From NCBI GenBank assembly GCA_021186555.1, contig JAJKFL010000013.1:39247144-39311143 (forward strand): a stretch of DNA of 64,000 bases. The letters are read 5' to 3'. The DNA comes from Reticulitermes speratus. Lineage: Eukaryota > Arthropoda > Insecta > Blattodea > Rhinotermitidae. The notes beneath the pieces are model-generated. The model searched no databases and was not told the DNA's origin. It saw nothing but the letters and a program-made list of their open reading frames with translations. Numbering within the stretch: the stretch's first letter is position 1; every line of letters starts with the position of its first letter. A program made the position numbers and the translations under genes. Shown piece after piece: positions 23,641 through 35,310 of the stretch.

Positions 23641-25207
23641 TTGTTACTGCTTAAACCTCTGCTTCTGTGATTCGTATGTTGGTTACTTCGTTAAATTATC
23701 AGTGCATGTCGCGAAACATGAAGTTTAGTGTACGGCGTTCTGCATTATTCCACTCTGTATACAGGCAGACACCTACAAATGTTTCTGCGGAACTTGTTGT
23801 CGGCATGTCCGTGCAAGCAGCTCAAGTTTCGTGCGGCTGAAGGACTTTGGCCTAGGTGTGAGGGTAATATTGCGAGGGCTTTTAAAGGAATAGAATGCGA
23901 GTATTTGAACTGGATCCATGTGGTTCAGGTGGCCAGCGGTAGGCTGTTGTCTAGACGGCGCTAAAGATTCCGGTTACATTTAAGTGCGGAATTTCTTAAC
24001 AAGCCGAGCCATTGTTGGTGCCTTAAGCAATTTCCTTCATGACCCTTTTTTTTTTTTTCTTCTTAATCCAGACGCGGTGGCGTCTAAACTTGCTGTTTCC
24101 GATCCTGAGATTTTGCATCGGACCGTACGCCTCTGATTGTCGGAAGATTTTATTTTCGCCCTCTGGTTTACTTTGGCGGGCGCCTCTCGGCTACTGTTTC
24201 TTCTTGTTCTTCTGCTATGAATGGTGGTGGTGGCGGTGGCGGCGGCAGATGCTGTCAATCCCACGCCGGCCGCACCGCGTACTCCGTACGTTTATTGCCA
24301 AGGCTCTTCCTTTGCTGGCAGCCATCTTGGTATTTAAGATCATCACTGTGATGCCTAATGAACGTGTTAACAAGCCGTATGTCGCAAGTTACAAGCTCGA
24401 AATGTGATGAATTGCTAAGGGGCGTGTTGTCCATGCCTACGGTCTCTACCCACTCATATATGTTACCAATCCCCTGAGTAAGGATACTAAAATATATGAG
24501 ATTTGCAGAAAAAGTGTACTTTGAAATGTCTACTTCACTGCACTAGTCAGGTTCATGTAATGCAGTAATTTGGCGGCTGTAAATGACTGATATTTGCGTA
24601 TAATTACGTGAACAATTACCTACCATCTTACCTACCCAGCAATCTGAGTGTGAATTACCTTCTCTGAGAGATTATTAAAACAAGCTAAATACTGAGTCGT
24701 GTTAACATTTCTGGGTGTCGTCACCATTACGACAGATTATGCCTGTCAGTCATTTTCGCATCACTATCGTATATTATCTAAAAATAATTGTAATATTATG
24801 CTGGAATCAAAATTTCAATTTCCGAATGGTTTTACTTTCTAGGGTGTTAAAATAAAAATTGCCGTATGAATTTTTTATTTCCTACAGTTATTAAATTAAT
24901 TAACCCTTTGAAGAATAAATTTTCTACTTTATATAGACTACAAGGATTTAGTTTCTACCCCACAGAGAACACACTCTGCTCCCATTAGAAAAGCCAGTCA
25001 GTCAGATTTGCACACAGAAATAATTTCTATTTGTTTCAAGCACCACGGGGATACACAGAAAGTTGTTTGAGTAAGATGCAGGCATCTTAATATTCAACCT
25101 AGTGGTATGTACACTAACCATTAGGCTTTCAATTGTTAAATTTGCACATACACACAATCAGGCCTGTGATATGTCATAGATGTGTTAAAATTGCTTCTTA
25201 TATCGTG

Positions 25208-25496
25208 GGCCGGGATAGCTCAGTCGGTATAGTGACTCGCTACTGGCTGGACGTTCCGGGGATCGAATCCCGGTGGGGGCGAGATTTTCCGCACCCGTCC
25301 AGACCGGCCCTTGGGCCCACCCAGCCTCCTATACAATGGGTACCGGGTCTCTTTCCCGGGGGTAAAGCGGCCGGGGCGTGGAGTTGACCACCCACCCCCA
25401 TCTAGTGCCAGGGTTAAAGAAAGAGTAGAGCTATACCTCTACTCCCTCTCTGGGCCTTCGTGGCCTGTTCTAGGGAGAACTTTACCCTTACCTATA
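25208..25496 (+). mobile_element. SINE-A, full length, tRNA-headed
   Basis: Starts ggccgggatagctcagtcgg (A-box-like) with B-box-like gttccggggatcgaatcccg. The body follows (atgggtaccgggtctctttc, gggggtaaagcggccggggc, gagttgaccacccaccccca) and the tail ends tctagggagaactttaccc. Reference copy for this family. Confidence 0.85.
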
Positions 25497-25982
25497 TGGA
25501 GATCGAAATAGTTTTATGATAAATGGTATGCAGTTTTAGTCTGTTTAACTGTATTTTACAAACATTTCCTTAATTCACAGAACAAACACTGCATATCGCA
25601 TACTGCATGTCAAGAACAGTCGCCATTTTCTTATATTGCTATGGGTTAAATCTGTTGATATCTGACAAGCAATTTGCAATGTTCTGTAGTTCTCAATTTT
25701 CGGTATAATCATTTAAATGACATCAGGGCTACGAAAGCGGTGAAGTAAAGCTGCGACAGAAGAAACTTAAAACTATTCACATAAAACTGCTTAGGCCTAA
25801 TATAGGTTAATGAACGTGTAAAACATCACGAACGTCTTAGGAACAAATGGTCTGTTATCACACTATTGAGCACTGGCAGGGATGGGTGTGATGGTGCTGC
25901 ATGGAAATTCAATTCAGTAGCATGTTCATATAAATAACACAAAATTTTATCGATACTCTACGTCCAAATACACTGTTTAACC

Positions 25983-26110
25983 CAGGGCTGCACAAATTTT
26001 CCAAAATTTAAGAGCCATTTCAAAATTCGAGGAGCCAGAAGGGTTCCATACTGAAGACCAAAAAATGTGGTCACCGGGGCCACCTGGTGCCCAGAATTTA
26101 TGCACCCCTA
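25983..26110 (-). mobile_element. hAT-like short element
   Basis: Ends ccagggctgcacaaattttc and agaatttatgcacccctag; internal gccacctggtgccc. Same family as 60984-61153, opposite orientation, shorter. Confidence 0.6.
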
Positions 26111-26299
26111 GTTTAGTCCTATACAGAGAAGTGTGAGAATCGAGATTTTGATGGTAATACGTTACAAATTTAAGTTAATTGGTACATATATTTATTATTT
26201 TCAATTAAGTCTCCGCACAAAGAAATGGATGTGAGAAAGTCGAGTTTTCGTCACCCAGCACCCGGTTTAGTGAGTGCCTTATTGTGACGGAGTCCACTG

Positions 26300-27078
26300 C
26301 ATATTATATGACGTTGTACTGAGCCTTGTTCATGCACAAGACTACCGAACGTCATGGGCATATGTATAAAAATACATTATATTATATGACGTTGTACTGA
26401 GCCTTGTTCATGCACAAGACTACCGAACGTCATGGGCATATGTATAAAAATACATTATATTATATGACGTTGTACTGAGCCTTGTTCATGCACAAGACTA
26501 CCGAACGTCATGGGCATATGTATAAAAATACATTATATTATATGACGTTGTACTGAGCCTTCTTCATGCACAAGACTACCGAACGTCATGAGCATATGTA
26601 TAAAAATACATTATATTATATGACGTTGTACTGAGCCTTGTTCATGCACAAGACTACCGAACGTCATGGGCATATGTATAAAAATACATTATATTATATG
26701 ACGTTGTACTGAGCCTTGTTCATGCACAAGACTACCGAACGTCATGGGCATATGTATAAAAATACATTATATTATATGACGTTGTACTGAGCCTTGTTCA
26801 TGCACAAGACTACCGAACGTCATGGGCATATGTATAAAAATACATTATATTATATGACGTTGTACTGAGCCTTGTTCATGCACAAGACTACCGAACGTCA
26901 TGGGCATATGTATAAAAATACATTATATTATATGACGTTGTACTGAGCCTTGTTCATGCACAAGACTACCGAACGTCATGGGCATATGTATAAAAATACA
27001 TTATATTATATGACGTTGTACTGAGCCTTGTTCATGCACAAGACTACCGAACGTCATGGGCATATGTATAAAAATACA
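26300..27078. repeat. 78-bp satellite-like array, 10 copies
   Basis: gacgttgtactgagccttgt recurs every 78 bp from 26310 to 27012. Copies are nearly identical; the fourth differs (cttcttcatg, catgagcat). Each unit has inverted atgacgtt/aacgtcat about 36 bp apart. Confidence 0.97.
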
Positions 27079-27199
27079 ACATTGTATTCGAGACATCTTG
27101 GGTCCTAAATTCGACCCGAGGACTCGATATGCTGACGGGATGTGTTCGTAGTTTCTCCAGTCCCACCAGACAAATTTAAGTATGGTAACTGAAATCAGG

Positions 27200-27255
27200 A
27201 TATGATTGAATGCTGAGATCTTCTGGGATGTTACGCCATGTACATTAGTAAATAG
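27200..27255. mobile_element. F1/F2 outer-block fragment
   Basis: gagatcttctgggatgttac, gccatgtacattagtaaa. Only the outer block remains. It lies 120 bp past the end of the 78-bp array. Confidence 0.4.
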
Positions 27256-27639
27256 CATCCCAAACAGTGTGAATTTTCTTTAACGTCGGTGGGAGAACCT
27301 CAAATAAGGCAGGCTGTGACTGTTTTCGTTCCAAATTTTTCGCAGGTCTGTGTTAGCTAATCACACTGCAATCTGTCAGTACAGGCCTATAGTCTCGTTT
27401 ACTGATGTCGTTAAATAACGATAAGTGTAAGTACAACACCACAGACACGAAGTTTACGGTGCTGTAATTGTGCTTTTGTGTTACGTGGACATGAAACGTT
27501 GTGTCTTTCTTGAGAAAATAACGCAATTTATGAAAAATAATGAGAAATGGTGGTAATGATGTGGTGATGATCATGATGATGGCGAAAATAAATTGTTCTT
27601 CAGCGCAATTTGATTTTCTCGTACCAATGATTAATGATG

Positions 27640-27820
27640 ACTACCGTTTTCCGAGATGTGGCGTCGTGTAGTCTGGTAGAAATTTACAGATTTTTAGAGT
27701 AACATACTACCACATTCTTCAGGGTTATAAATCTCTGGAGATGGATGCAGTACGTGCCCCTGAAACGTCGGCAAAGTTTTGCTAGGCTATACGGCGTCAC
27801 ATCCCAGTAGAAGGTAGTTC
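27640..27820. mobile_element. F2 foldback copy
   Basis: Outer arms taccgttttccgagatgtgg and gtcacatcccagtagaaggt; inner cccctgaaacgtcggcaaag. Family F2 differs from F1 in its outer block (agactacacggcgtcacatc on the right side). Confidence 0.6.
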
Positions 27821-28837
27821 TTCATAACCTTTAGGTTCCCGAAAGATCTGGTGCGTCAGTTAGGTGCAGGTGTCCAACATGCCGAAAACTGTGGACGGCT
27901 GCTTTGTAAGGAATGTAGGTTTAAAAAGCTTCGATATTCTGAGAACAGAGAATTGCGTAGTAAGGAGGCATGGAGGAGCATCAGATGAGTGGAAACCACA
28001 GAATACATCGGACAGATAGGAAATATATACAAAATTTTGGTCTCTACTGACTGTTCCGTTTGTGTTATCATGCAAAACTAAATACTTCCTACCCAGACCA
28101 TGTCCACTGAGGTGGCTGTGTTCCAGGATGCGCAGCGCATCTTTGAATAAATGTTTTTATCGCGGTTACTCTCTTATTAGTGTAAGTCTTTAAAAACTGC
28201 GTGAAGACTGTTGTTACCTTGGTTACAATCTTGTTACGTTAAAAGATATTCCTGTAAAAAGAGTTCTTCAGTGTTACCGAAAGCCTTTCATTGCTTGAAA
28301 GGAAGATCTGCCGAACCCTTCTTCTGCCAGTTGCCCTTCTCCCTGTCTAACCTTCAATTACTTCTTTACTTCGCTGCAGCCTTCCCATTAATAGATTCCA
28401 GCCTCCTTTAAGTTCGTTGGTAAACCAAAACCCTAAACAACTAGGCAGGGGGCTGATAGAGGTATTTGAAAAGGGTAAGTCTGAATATTCAGGAGGGTAT
28501 CTTCTCAGCGGAGAGTGAAGTTGGGGGAAGGGCGAGATGATCTCAATTCCAGTGATTCATGTGTGGCCATGTCATGTAACCCACGTCGCTTTCTCAAAAT
28601 GCCCCTCTACTTCCCCCTTCATCCCCTTCTACCTACAATACTATACCCAACCCCTTACACAGGAAAATATAAAGGCCTTGCCTATTCGATTTTTTCCAAA
28701 ACATTTAAATAATCACTTTGCTTTCCTTTTGATGACTGATCTGAAAAGGCTGATATATAGGTACAGTCAGTGGTTGCGTCTTGTGTCGCATGTCATTGCA
28801 CGTCTGGTCTATTTGTTCCCTGTATCTATGAACACAT

Positions 28838-29130
28838 GGGGCACGAGGTGGCACTGCGGTACAAACCGGAACGTCGCGGATTCGATTCCCGATGGTGTCA
28901 TTGGAATTTTTCCTTGACATAATCGTTTCGGTCGCACTATGGCCCTGGGGTCGACTCAGCCTCTAACAGAAATGAGTACCAGGAATCTTTCCTGGGGGGT
29001 AAAGGCGGCCGGTGCGTAGGGCTGACAACCTTATCATCTTCATGTGCCGATTGTCTAAAAACCTGGGAGCCTCGACCTCCTGGAGCCCTAAGGGCCTGTC
29101 AAGGCCTGTAATGGGATTTGCTGCGTCTGA
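28838..29130 (+). mobile_element. SINE-B, full length, tRNA-headed
   Basis: Head gcacgaggtggcactgcggt with B box cgcggattcgattcccgatg. The body contains atgagtaccaggaatctttc and ctggggggtaaaggcggccg, the module shared with SINE-A. The 3' part is tcgacctcctggagccctaa and ggcctgtcaaggcctgtaat. Confidence 0.8.
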
Positions 29131-29226
29131 TGTTTCAGTACAGTCGACACATGTCTGACTGGAATACTTTCGCATATATAATTAAGGCCCAGCATTTTAT
29201 TTACGCTGTACAGATGTGTTCTTCAG

Positions 29227-29477
29227 AAGTCCAGAGTTCGTGACACGGCCAGCAGACTTCAGCCTTTTATGGGACCCTTGGATATCTTACAGTCTTTACA
29301 AGAGCTCGCCATTCGATCCTGTCTAAATCCTTGGAGCCGAGACTTTGAGAAGATAATAGTTGCTCAGCTAGTCAAGAAATTATTACGTTTTATGGAACCC
29401 GAAGGTTCAGTACCGTGACCACCAGTGTCGTCTGCCACTGGTTCCTATCCCAGGTCAGATGAATTTAATATTATCCT
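29227..29477 (-). pseudogene. LINE 3' end (family L-A), rearranged
   Basis: Carries the family segment ttatggaacccgaaggttca and a second diverged copy of the same segment upstream (29265-29310). The family match is cut at 29477 by the foldback that starts at 29478, within the conserved tttaatattatcct block. Confidence 0.55.
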
Positions 29478-29650
29478 ATCGGTCCCATCTTAAAGGGTCA
29501 AGAAGTCCAAAAAGACTTCTTGACCCTTTAAGATGGGACCGATGTTATCCCGAAACGTCGGTACAGAACTACCACTCAACGCTGCGTAATATCCCAGAAG
29601 AGCGCAGATCTCGTCTAGATCGCGGCGTTAGCCTGAAATCACGCAATCTT
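29478..29650. mobile_element. F1 copy with a near-perfect hairpin
   Basis: Hairpin 29478-29543: atcggtcccatcttaaaggg on the left and ccctttaagatgggaccgat on the right, with a short spacer. It is followed by cccgaaacgtcggtacagaa, catcc-like tatcccagaagagcgcagat and tcgcggcgttagcctgaaat. One arm is far shorter than in 52936-53152. Confidence 0.75.
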
Positions 29651-29699
29651 CTTTCGATCTGCGGCAGGAAACGAGATATGTCTGTATGTCATCTGCAGC

Positions 29700-29882
29700 T
29701 CTGGGGCCCAATCTGCTCCTTATTCGATGGGTACCAGGAGCTTCTGAATGTGATAAAGCGGCTAGGGCGTGAAACTGACCACTAACTTTTATCTAGTGCC
29801 CGGGTTAAGAATGTGTGGAGCTGTGCTTCCACACCTTTATGGCGCGCTGCTTAATTAAGCATACGGATAGATTTACCTTTTT
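29700..29882 (+). mobile_element. SINE-A related, 5'-truncated
   Basis: Begins ctggggcccaatctgctcct; contains gatgggtaccaggagcttct, ggctagggcgtgaaactgac and the gcgctgcttaattaagcata tail. It directly follows a foldback copy. Confidence 0.65.
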
Positions 29883-30699
29883 AGTGGTGTAACAGGTTGA
29901 GCACTTGGAACTGTCATGAAGCAAATACGAGTATAAAGCCAAAGAATGGAAGACTGATCTATACTGTGATATCTGTTAGGCTTATAGCGCATTGTTAATA
30001 TGAGACTGCGTGCTTGCACAGCCGTGGAATCTAGCTATTATACGATTAATTTGGCTGAATTAGTTCGGTAACATTGCTACATGCAGCTAACACTGCTTTT
30101 TTTTTTGTACCATTTACAGCTAGTGGTAACTATGTGCACCGCGTGATTTTAACATTTCAACACTCACCGTTTCGCCTACAGATTTTTTTTTTGTGAATTA
30201 TTGTGACTGTCACAACAAACAAATGGAATTTTTTATGGAGAGATAATGAGTCTGCTGTGAGCGATAGGAGCTAATGTGTCTGCGAATAATATTTAGACGA
30301 AATTAATGTGTCAGAAGGGTTAAGCAGTGCTGCAATATATTCTTGGAATAAGTTGCGTCTTTTAGCGTTACAGTGTCAAATAAAGAGCATCCTGTTCACC
30401 GATGCATGTTAATGAACTTTGTAACATGGCACATTGAAGCTATGACTGAGTCTTTTAAATGGGAGCCCATAGACCATGTGGCGGGTTTCCTCTAGTGGCA
30501 TGATTCTCATACCAAGTTTAACAAAAAAATATGCAGGCCGGACATTCTTTTGTGAGAAACATTTGTATCTGCTTCCCTGTAATATCTAGAATTGTTTTCT
30601 TTTATTAATTTGTAGCATTATGGATTTGTTACTGTCAATGAAGATAATAACACAACTGGCATATTTTAAATCAATGACTACAAAAGGTAAAGTTGTCCC

Positions 30700-30940
30700 T
30701 GTACATGTCTTCAAGGCATATGGGGGAGCAGAGGTATAGCTCCATGTATTCTTGACCTCGGCACCAGATGGAGATGAGTGATTAGCTTCACGTCCCGGTC
30801 GCTTTACCCGCTGGGGAAGACACCCCAGTTAAACATTGAATGAGAGGTTTGATGGGCCTGAACTGGTCTGGATATTTTGGACGTTTTGGTCCTTCTGGGA
30901 CTCGAACTTGTAACTTAGTGACTAGAACGACTGATCTATA
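30700..30940 (-). mobile_element. SINE-A related, minus strand
   Basis: Plus strand: ggtatagctccatgtattct, acctcggcaccagatggaga, ttcacgtcccggtcgcttta, then gggactcgaacttgtaac (degenerate B box). Confidence 0.6.
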
Positions 30941-31165
30941 CAGATTCCTCCAGTGAATGCTCGTAAGCTCGTGTAATTAAAATGTAATATTTGCGGTTAA
31001 AAGTTCTCCCTTTTGAACCGGAAAACTCCAACGACAGGGAAAGAAGGAGATGGATATGACAATTTCCCTTAGTTTGGAATGATTATAATTTACTCTGACT
31101 GAATAGTAAACAAACCTTCAATGACGTAATCTTTTTTTTACTTTGTCCATCTTCTAATTTATATA

Positions 31166-31372
31166 ATGAAGCACGACGTTTCGGAAACTGGGCTTGTTTC
31201 CGTCTTCAAGCAAGGAAAGTACCCAATCTGTTCGACCCCTTATATAGAGCTGTTCTTAGTCACTGGACCACTGACTGAGATTAGTTCTATCTAACGGGCG
31301 GAACAGATTAGGTGCTTTCCTTTGCCTGGAGACGGAAGCAGAGCCGGCTTCTGAAACGTCGTGCTTCATTAA
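31166..31372. mobile_element. Foldback element with a hammerhead-like motif in each arm
   Basis: Arms of about 75 bp: left taatgaagcacgacgtttcg, right cgaaacgtcgtgcttcatta in the same family with changes. Left arm (minus strand): TTGAAGA, C, GGAAAC/GTTTCC, GAAACGTC. Right arm (plus strand): CTGGAGA, C, GGAAGC/GCTTCT, GAAACGTC. Stem II pairs in both although the two differ. Confidence 0.65.
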
Positions 31373-31667
31373 AAAATGAGACGAGGGACGAAGTCTAAAA
31401 AATGGTTATGTCAATGAGTCAAACACCATCGTCAGAGACTTATGGATTTGAAATCTTTAATGTACACAGATAGTCGGCCTCAATTTATCGTTGTGTATGC
31501 GATAGACTACACAGCCTTGCGATATATCTAGGCTACGGTTAAATGACGGGAAAGCTGCGTAGTCATTTCCTTTCAAAACCACCACCAACTTGAATACGAA
31601 AAGTTAAATGGATGAATAAGAAGACGACTTACAAGAACATGACTTTGCTCAACGTATTAAATTTATT

Positions 31668-31851
31668 GTACCAACTAAATGTACATTATTAGTTACATAT
31701 GAGTGTTAAACACGTAGCTCCGACGTTTCGGTGCAAGTGCACCATCTTCAGGGAGCGCAATATGCCAGGTGTAAAACCAACTGACAGTGACAATGTATTT
31801 AACACTCATATGTAACTAATAATGTGCGTTTGGTTTGTACTGTAAACTGAG
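31668..31851. mobile_element. Foldback element containing a hammerhead-like motif
   Basis: Arms of about 37 bp: left acattattagttacatatga (31683-31702), right tcatatgtaactaataatgt (31806-31825), extended by diverged gtac-ended sequence. The loop holds the motif at 31717-31756 on one side only. Confidence 0.7.
31717..31756 (-). ncRNA. Hammerhead-like motif, best-paired copy
   Basis: Minus strand: stem I GCTCC/GGAGC (5 bp, perfect), box CTGAAGA, extra T, stem II GGTGCA/TGCACC (6 bp, perfect) with a 2-base loop, GAAAC directly followed by GTC. Stem III would be the self-complementary ACGT, which cannot fold alone and suggests a dimeric form. It sits inside the foldback 31668-31851. Confidence 0.5.
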
Positions 31852-31904
31852 TACATAAAAAATTCACGGAATGGACAAATTTAAAACACCTCTGCTGTTC
31901 AGAC

Positions 31905-32130
31905 ATGGACTTCTGGGCTGTGACAGCCTGTAGCAATGTCGGTAGATGCGAATGTTTGTTGAGAACACGCTGCTTCCATCGTCAGAGGTAAAGTGGAGGC
32001 GATGAGGATTTGGTCAGATTGTATAGGAGTGGTTGCATGGAGTGTGGTTAGTCAGAACCACTAGAAGGGAGAGAAGATAAACACGGTTCGGGCCAATAGG
32101 AACGGAGGACAGGGAAAATACGACCAGAAG
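31905..32130. mobile_element. F2-related copy (long form)
   Basis: gacttctgggctgtgacagc, acacgctgcttccatcgtca, then cggttcgggccaataggaac and gaggacagggaaaat, in the same order as 12735-12910. Confidence 0.55.
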
Positions 32131-32739
32131 ACCATAATGTGGATACACGCCACCGTGAAAACCTCAAATCCTACTCCTTATAAGTAGTTTGATGTCTATT
32201 CGTATATCTCATTGTCTGACCTACCATTATTTTCAAACCTCAGTTTCATTACATGTTGCGTACTTAAATATTTGTGTTACATCTCCCATCATCCTTTTGG
32301 TAGGTTATAGCTAATATAATGTTTAATGTTCTATATTTGTGTATGAAAATAGGCATAAAGATCTGTTTCATGAGCCAGCGTGGTTTCATGTCTGTTTATA
32401 TTCGACAATCTCACCATCTCAGCCTGCAAGCTATAGTAGAAACCACATTTAAGATAATTCAACTCTTTTCCAGTGTAGATTTCTTCCTTAGGAAAGCGAT
32501 CGCTTAGAAGACGTAGATTAGATGGGAATATAATGGTAAAACGCGTACTTAGAATTTAAAGCATGCTATATACTATAGACGATACATATATGAACCACCT
32601 GCTGTGGCATTAGAAACCCGATTTCCCAAAGAGTGTTTATGGATTTTTTCCAAAGCGTTTTGACAGAAAGAGACGTTAATGCTGAACTTGCGGTTTACGG
32701 AATTCGTAGCTTTTCAAACTTTTCTCTCGCGTACAACTG

Positions 32740-33690
32740 TCACAACACAAAACATTTACACGTACCACTGTCACAATACAAAACATGTACACATACACTG
32801 TCACAATACACAACATGTACATGTACCACTGTCACAATATAAACAGTACACGTATACTGTCACGTACAAAACATGTACACGTACACTGTCACATACAAAC
32901 ATGTACATGTACCACTGTCACAATATAAAACATGTACACGTATACTGTCACGATACAAAACATGTACACGTACACTGTCACAATACACAACATGTACATG
33001 TACCACTGTCACAATATAAAACATGTACACGTACACTGTCACGATACAAAACATGTACACGTACACTGTCACAATACACAACATGTACATGTACCACTGT
33101 CACAATATAAAACATGTACACATACACTGTCACGATACAAAACATGTACACGTACACTGTCACAATACACAACATGTACATGTACCACTGTCACAATATA
33201 AAACATGTACACGTACACTGTCACGATACAAAACATGTTCACGTACACTGTCACAATACAAAACATGTAAACGTACCACTGTCACAATATAAAACATGTA
33301 CACGTACACTGTCACGATACAAAACATGTACACGTACACTGTCACAATACACAACATGTACATGTACCACTGTCACAATATAAAACATGTACACGTACAC
33401 TGTCACGATACAAAACATGTACACGTACCACTGTCACAATACACAACATGTACATGTACCACTGTCACAATATAAAACATGTACACGTACACTGTCACGA
33501 TACAAAACATGTACACGTACACTGTCACAATACACAACATGTACATGTACCACTGTCACAATATAAAACATGTACACCTACACTGTCACGATACAAAACA
33601 TGTTCACGTACACTGTCACAATACAAAACATGTAAACGTACCACTGTCACAATATAAAACATGTTCGCGTACCACTAGGTACTGCAAATA
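32740..33690. repeat. Higher-order array: 91-bp unit made of three 30-bp monomers
   Basis: Monomers share acatgtacacgtacactgtc. The trio cacgatacaaaacatg, cacaatacacaacatg and cacaatataaaacatg repeats every 91 bp over most of the array; edges are irregular. Rich in acatgt palindromes. All frames open on both strands are by-products. Confidence 0.95.
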
Positions 33691-33731
33691 TTAATGCCTA
33701 CTTTTAGGATGCTGGTCTTCAGGGATGTTTC

Positions 33732-33772
33732 GCTGGTTGGCAGGTTTCAAGTTTTCAAACCTGCCAACCAGC
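33732..33772. repeat. Perfect hairpin inside an F1/F2 remnant
   Basis: gctggttggcaggttt and aaacctgccaaccagc (16 bp, no mismatch) around a 9-base loop. It follows ggtcttcagggatgtttc (F-family outer block). Confidence 0.8.
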
Positions 33773-34034
33773 AAAACAACGCTGTGTAAACCTCAAATGT
33801 AGCAGTTGCTACTTTTCTAATTTAACACGATTAGACAACGGAGGAGAGTCTGTGTTTATATTCGAATAATGAAATAGTATCTTGGTATACACTCTATGCT
33901 TTTCTCCATATTTAAACACATTTAAAACAAATTTAATAATGCAATTAGCCTTCCTAAATTTTAATTATTGAAAAAAATAATTTCTAAATTTTTTCGCGTA
34001 CCACCAGGCGACCGTCCGCATACCACCGGTGGTA

Positions 34035-34290
34035 GCAGGCGTGTGGAAGTTTAAACGAATTAGAAAGAGAACAGATACAGGTGAAGACGATGCCAATCGC
34101 ATATTGCTGAATTGTTCAGAAACTGAGAAACTTACAATGAAATTTTTATATAAAAGTGGTTTAATACGAACGAGGAAGTAATTTATAACAAAATACTAAG
34201 ATGTACTAACAAATTTCTGTTTATAGACTTAGGTAGATACCTAGAGAAAGTTAAATACGTGTTATTGGTTTCTTAAGGTAAAGGCATGCA
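34035..34290 (+). pseudogene. LINE C-terminal fragment (family L-C)
   Basis: The plus strand reads TGEDDANRILLNCSETEKL, then after a frame break ILRCTNKFLFIDLGRYLEK and VKYVLL. It is homologous to the minus-strand copy at 16383-16745 (HVLLRCSDT, ILRCKPIDRA, DLGRHLDNVKY). Frameshifted and 5'-truncated. Confidence 0.55.
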
Positions 34291-35164
34291 AATAATACAT
34301 ATATTCAATGGAGAAGTGGTTACCATCGGCAAGTAACCTGAGCACTGGAAGATGAACTGAACTCTATTATTATTGTTATTATTATTATTATTTAGATGGG
34401 CTTATTTTGGAGCCTATCCTGAACTGCACCCGGTCATAGCCTGTTCCTTTAATGTCCGTGGTCCAGTACCTCCACATCTACCGCTGGCAGTGTCCAGCCG
34501 TTGTTAATGCTTGTTAACACGTCGGTGGAACTTTCAGGTTTCATAGAAGGTGGGAAATTTCTTGAGTACCTGATCGACGGTTGGTGTCTCAAGACAGACG
34601 TCGCTCCGCACAATTCAGTACATTAACCTTATTATGCTAATTGCTTGAAACGTGGTACAGACGCATAGATCCAGACTGACATCCAGTGACATAGGTTAGT
34701 TGTACCAGAACGAGGGACGCCAGCCGCGTATTGTACAAGCATGGCGGCAGAATATCAGAGGCAGTGCAGGGAGATTATCGTGTGTTTACTTGATTCTGTT
34801 TGGTTATAGCTGCGTGTCGAGCGAGGGTTTAGTATCTGATGGATGTTTGAAGAAGGGCGGCCTCAAAGGCGGTACAATTAAATACAGTTTTACTGCCAGC
34901 AGCGCGGTTTGGCTTAGAATGTATCGGCGCATAACACTATGCCATGTCACCGTGGATACGAGAAACAAGGGACTAAGACAGTGCTTGGATCGTATCACTT
35001 GCAGCGTGACGGAACAGTACGAGGGGAAATGCCTGGAAAACAGAGCCGCAGGGCACAGCCCCCGAGATATACATATCTGATTTTTTTTTTTTTTTACTTT
35101 GAAGTAACCTGCTGGAAGTGAAATTTTGCGTCATAAGTTTCTCCGTAGCGCTGTTGATGTAAAT

Positions 35165-35310
35165 CATACTCTTCTGGGATATTATGCCGTATCGATTGGT
35201 AATTATTTGTCAACTCTTTTTTGGACTACCCTGAGAACTGAGGCAGTAAAGTCTTTCGAAAACTCGGCCACTAATCACGAATTGACGCGGCGCCTTCATT
35301 TCCCAGAAAA
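35165..35310. mobile_element. F1/F2-related copy, decayed
   Basis: tactcttctgggatattatg, cgtatcgattggtaattatt, then cctgagaactgaggcagtaa and tttcgaaaactcggccacta. Confidence 0.45.

Noticed and set aside
25208-25300. tRNA gene
   Set aside because: A and B boxes are present, but the sequence is the head of a dispersed SINE with body and tail; the same holds for the heads at 13217, 21459, 28838, 40215, 44970 and 45581.
26300-27078. CRISPR array
   Set aside because: Direct head-to-tail repeats with no unique spacers, in an animal genome.
32679-33694. Many His/Thr/Cys-rich and Val/Tyr-rich frames on both strands
   Set aside because: Translations of the 91-bp higher-order array.
34700-35080. 126-codon plus-strand frame with balanced composition
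   Set aside because: Uses a TTG start, has no recognised domain, no splice context and ends before a T14 run; not enough to call a gene.
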